Assembly: GCA_964397365.1 (NCBI GenBank)
Contig: CAYNIU010000025.1
Span: 1-24,702, forward strand
Direction: 5' to 3'
DNA length: 24,702 nucleotides
Source: Methylomarinum sp964397365
GTDB taxonomy: Bacteria > Pseudomonadota > Gammaproteobacteria > Methylococcales > Methylomonadaceae
The notes beneath the pieces were generated by a model that ran no database searches, was not told where the DNA came from, and saw nothing but the letters and a program-made list of their open reading frames with translations. Each line of letters starts with the position of its first letter. Position 1 is the stretch's first letter. The position numbers were made by a program, and so were the translations under genes. Below are positions 24,677-24,702 of this stretch, piece after piece.

Positions 24677-24702
24677 ATGAGTCACACATTATATGAAGCC
24701 AA
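24677..24702 (+). CDS. Start of an unidentified gene running off the right edge
   Basis: An ATG at 24677 preceded by GAAGGAAGG (24663-24671) starts MSHTLYEA, then the window ends. The good ribosome-binding site and the upstream promoter support a real gene. Eight residues are too few to name it. Confidence 0.55.

Noticed and set aside
1..24702. CRISPR arrays, tRNA or rRNA genes, known riboswitches
   Set aside because: No regularly spaced direct repeats, no cloverleaf with a CCA-type end and no recognised riboswitch core were seen by eye; a computational scan could still find a weak one.

Overview
The window looks like chromosomal DNA of a gammaproteobacterial methanotroph or methylotroph of the Methylococcales type (Methylobacter/Methylomonas-like). 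The main evidence is a lanthanide-type PQQ methanol dehydrogenase, XoxF, with its periplasmic partner XoxJ. Ribose-5-phosphate isomerase and a full glycogen synthesis cluster are also present, which fits a RuMP-pathway organism that stores carbon. Genus is an inference; no rRNA or other taxonomic marker is present. Base composition is moderate, with AT-rich intergenic stretches.

Layout. (1) 1-3750: defence island. The tail of an unidentified gene is followed by a DUF2281/PIN toxin-antitoxin pair whose toxin stop codon overlaps the start of a type III restriction endonuclease (Res). The cognate modification gene is not in the window. (2) 3750-5165: a scar region with a truncated IS3-family orfA start, an orphan HAD hydrolase gene, a G-run-rich structured stretch and a 90-bp MITE-like inverted repeat. 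(3) 5165-15226: carbon storage. rpiA converges on a minus-strand operon glgB-glgA-(small secretin-like gene). Divergent from glgB runs glgC, a GH57 glycosidase overlapping glgC, and malQ. (4) 15316-18176, minus strand: xoxF then xoxJ, separated by a strong intrinsic terminator. A perfect 9-bp inverted repeat lies just upstream of the xoxF ribosome-binding site. (5) 18585-20823: housekeeping genes proA, nadD and rsfS, overlapping or coupled. (6) 20890-22774: two envelope lipoproteins resembling the flagellar outer-membrane ring proteins FlgP and FlgT. (7) 23100-24281, minus strand: a class Ib aspartate aminotransferase. It is followed by an intergenic region with a good sigma70-type promoter and the first codons of a gene leaving the window.

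How the genes work together. XoxF oxidises methanol to formaldehyde in the periplasm. RuMP-cycle sugar phosphates, to which RpiA contributes by interconverting ribulose-5-P and ribose-5-P, feed glucose-1-P to GlgC (ADP-glucose), then GlgA (alpha-1,4 chains) and GlgB (alpha-1,6 branches). MalQ and the GH57 enzyme probably remodel alpha-glucan. No glycogen phosphorylase (GlgP) or debranching enzyme (GlgX), no xoxG cytochrome, no PQQ synthesis genes and no mod gene were found here.

The features most worth a second look are the toxin-antitoxin module fused translationally to type III res, the small secretin-like protein at the end of the glycogen operon, the xoxF leader repeat and xoxF/xoxJ terminator, the FlgP/FlgT lipoprotein pair without other flagellar genes, and two MITE-like inverted repeats. 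I did not find a system that I can confidently call wholly new.
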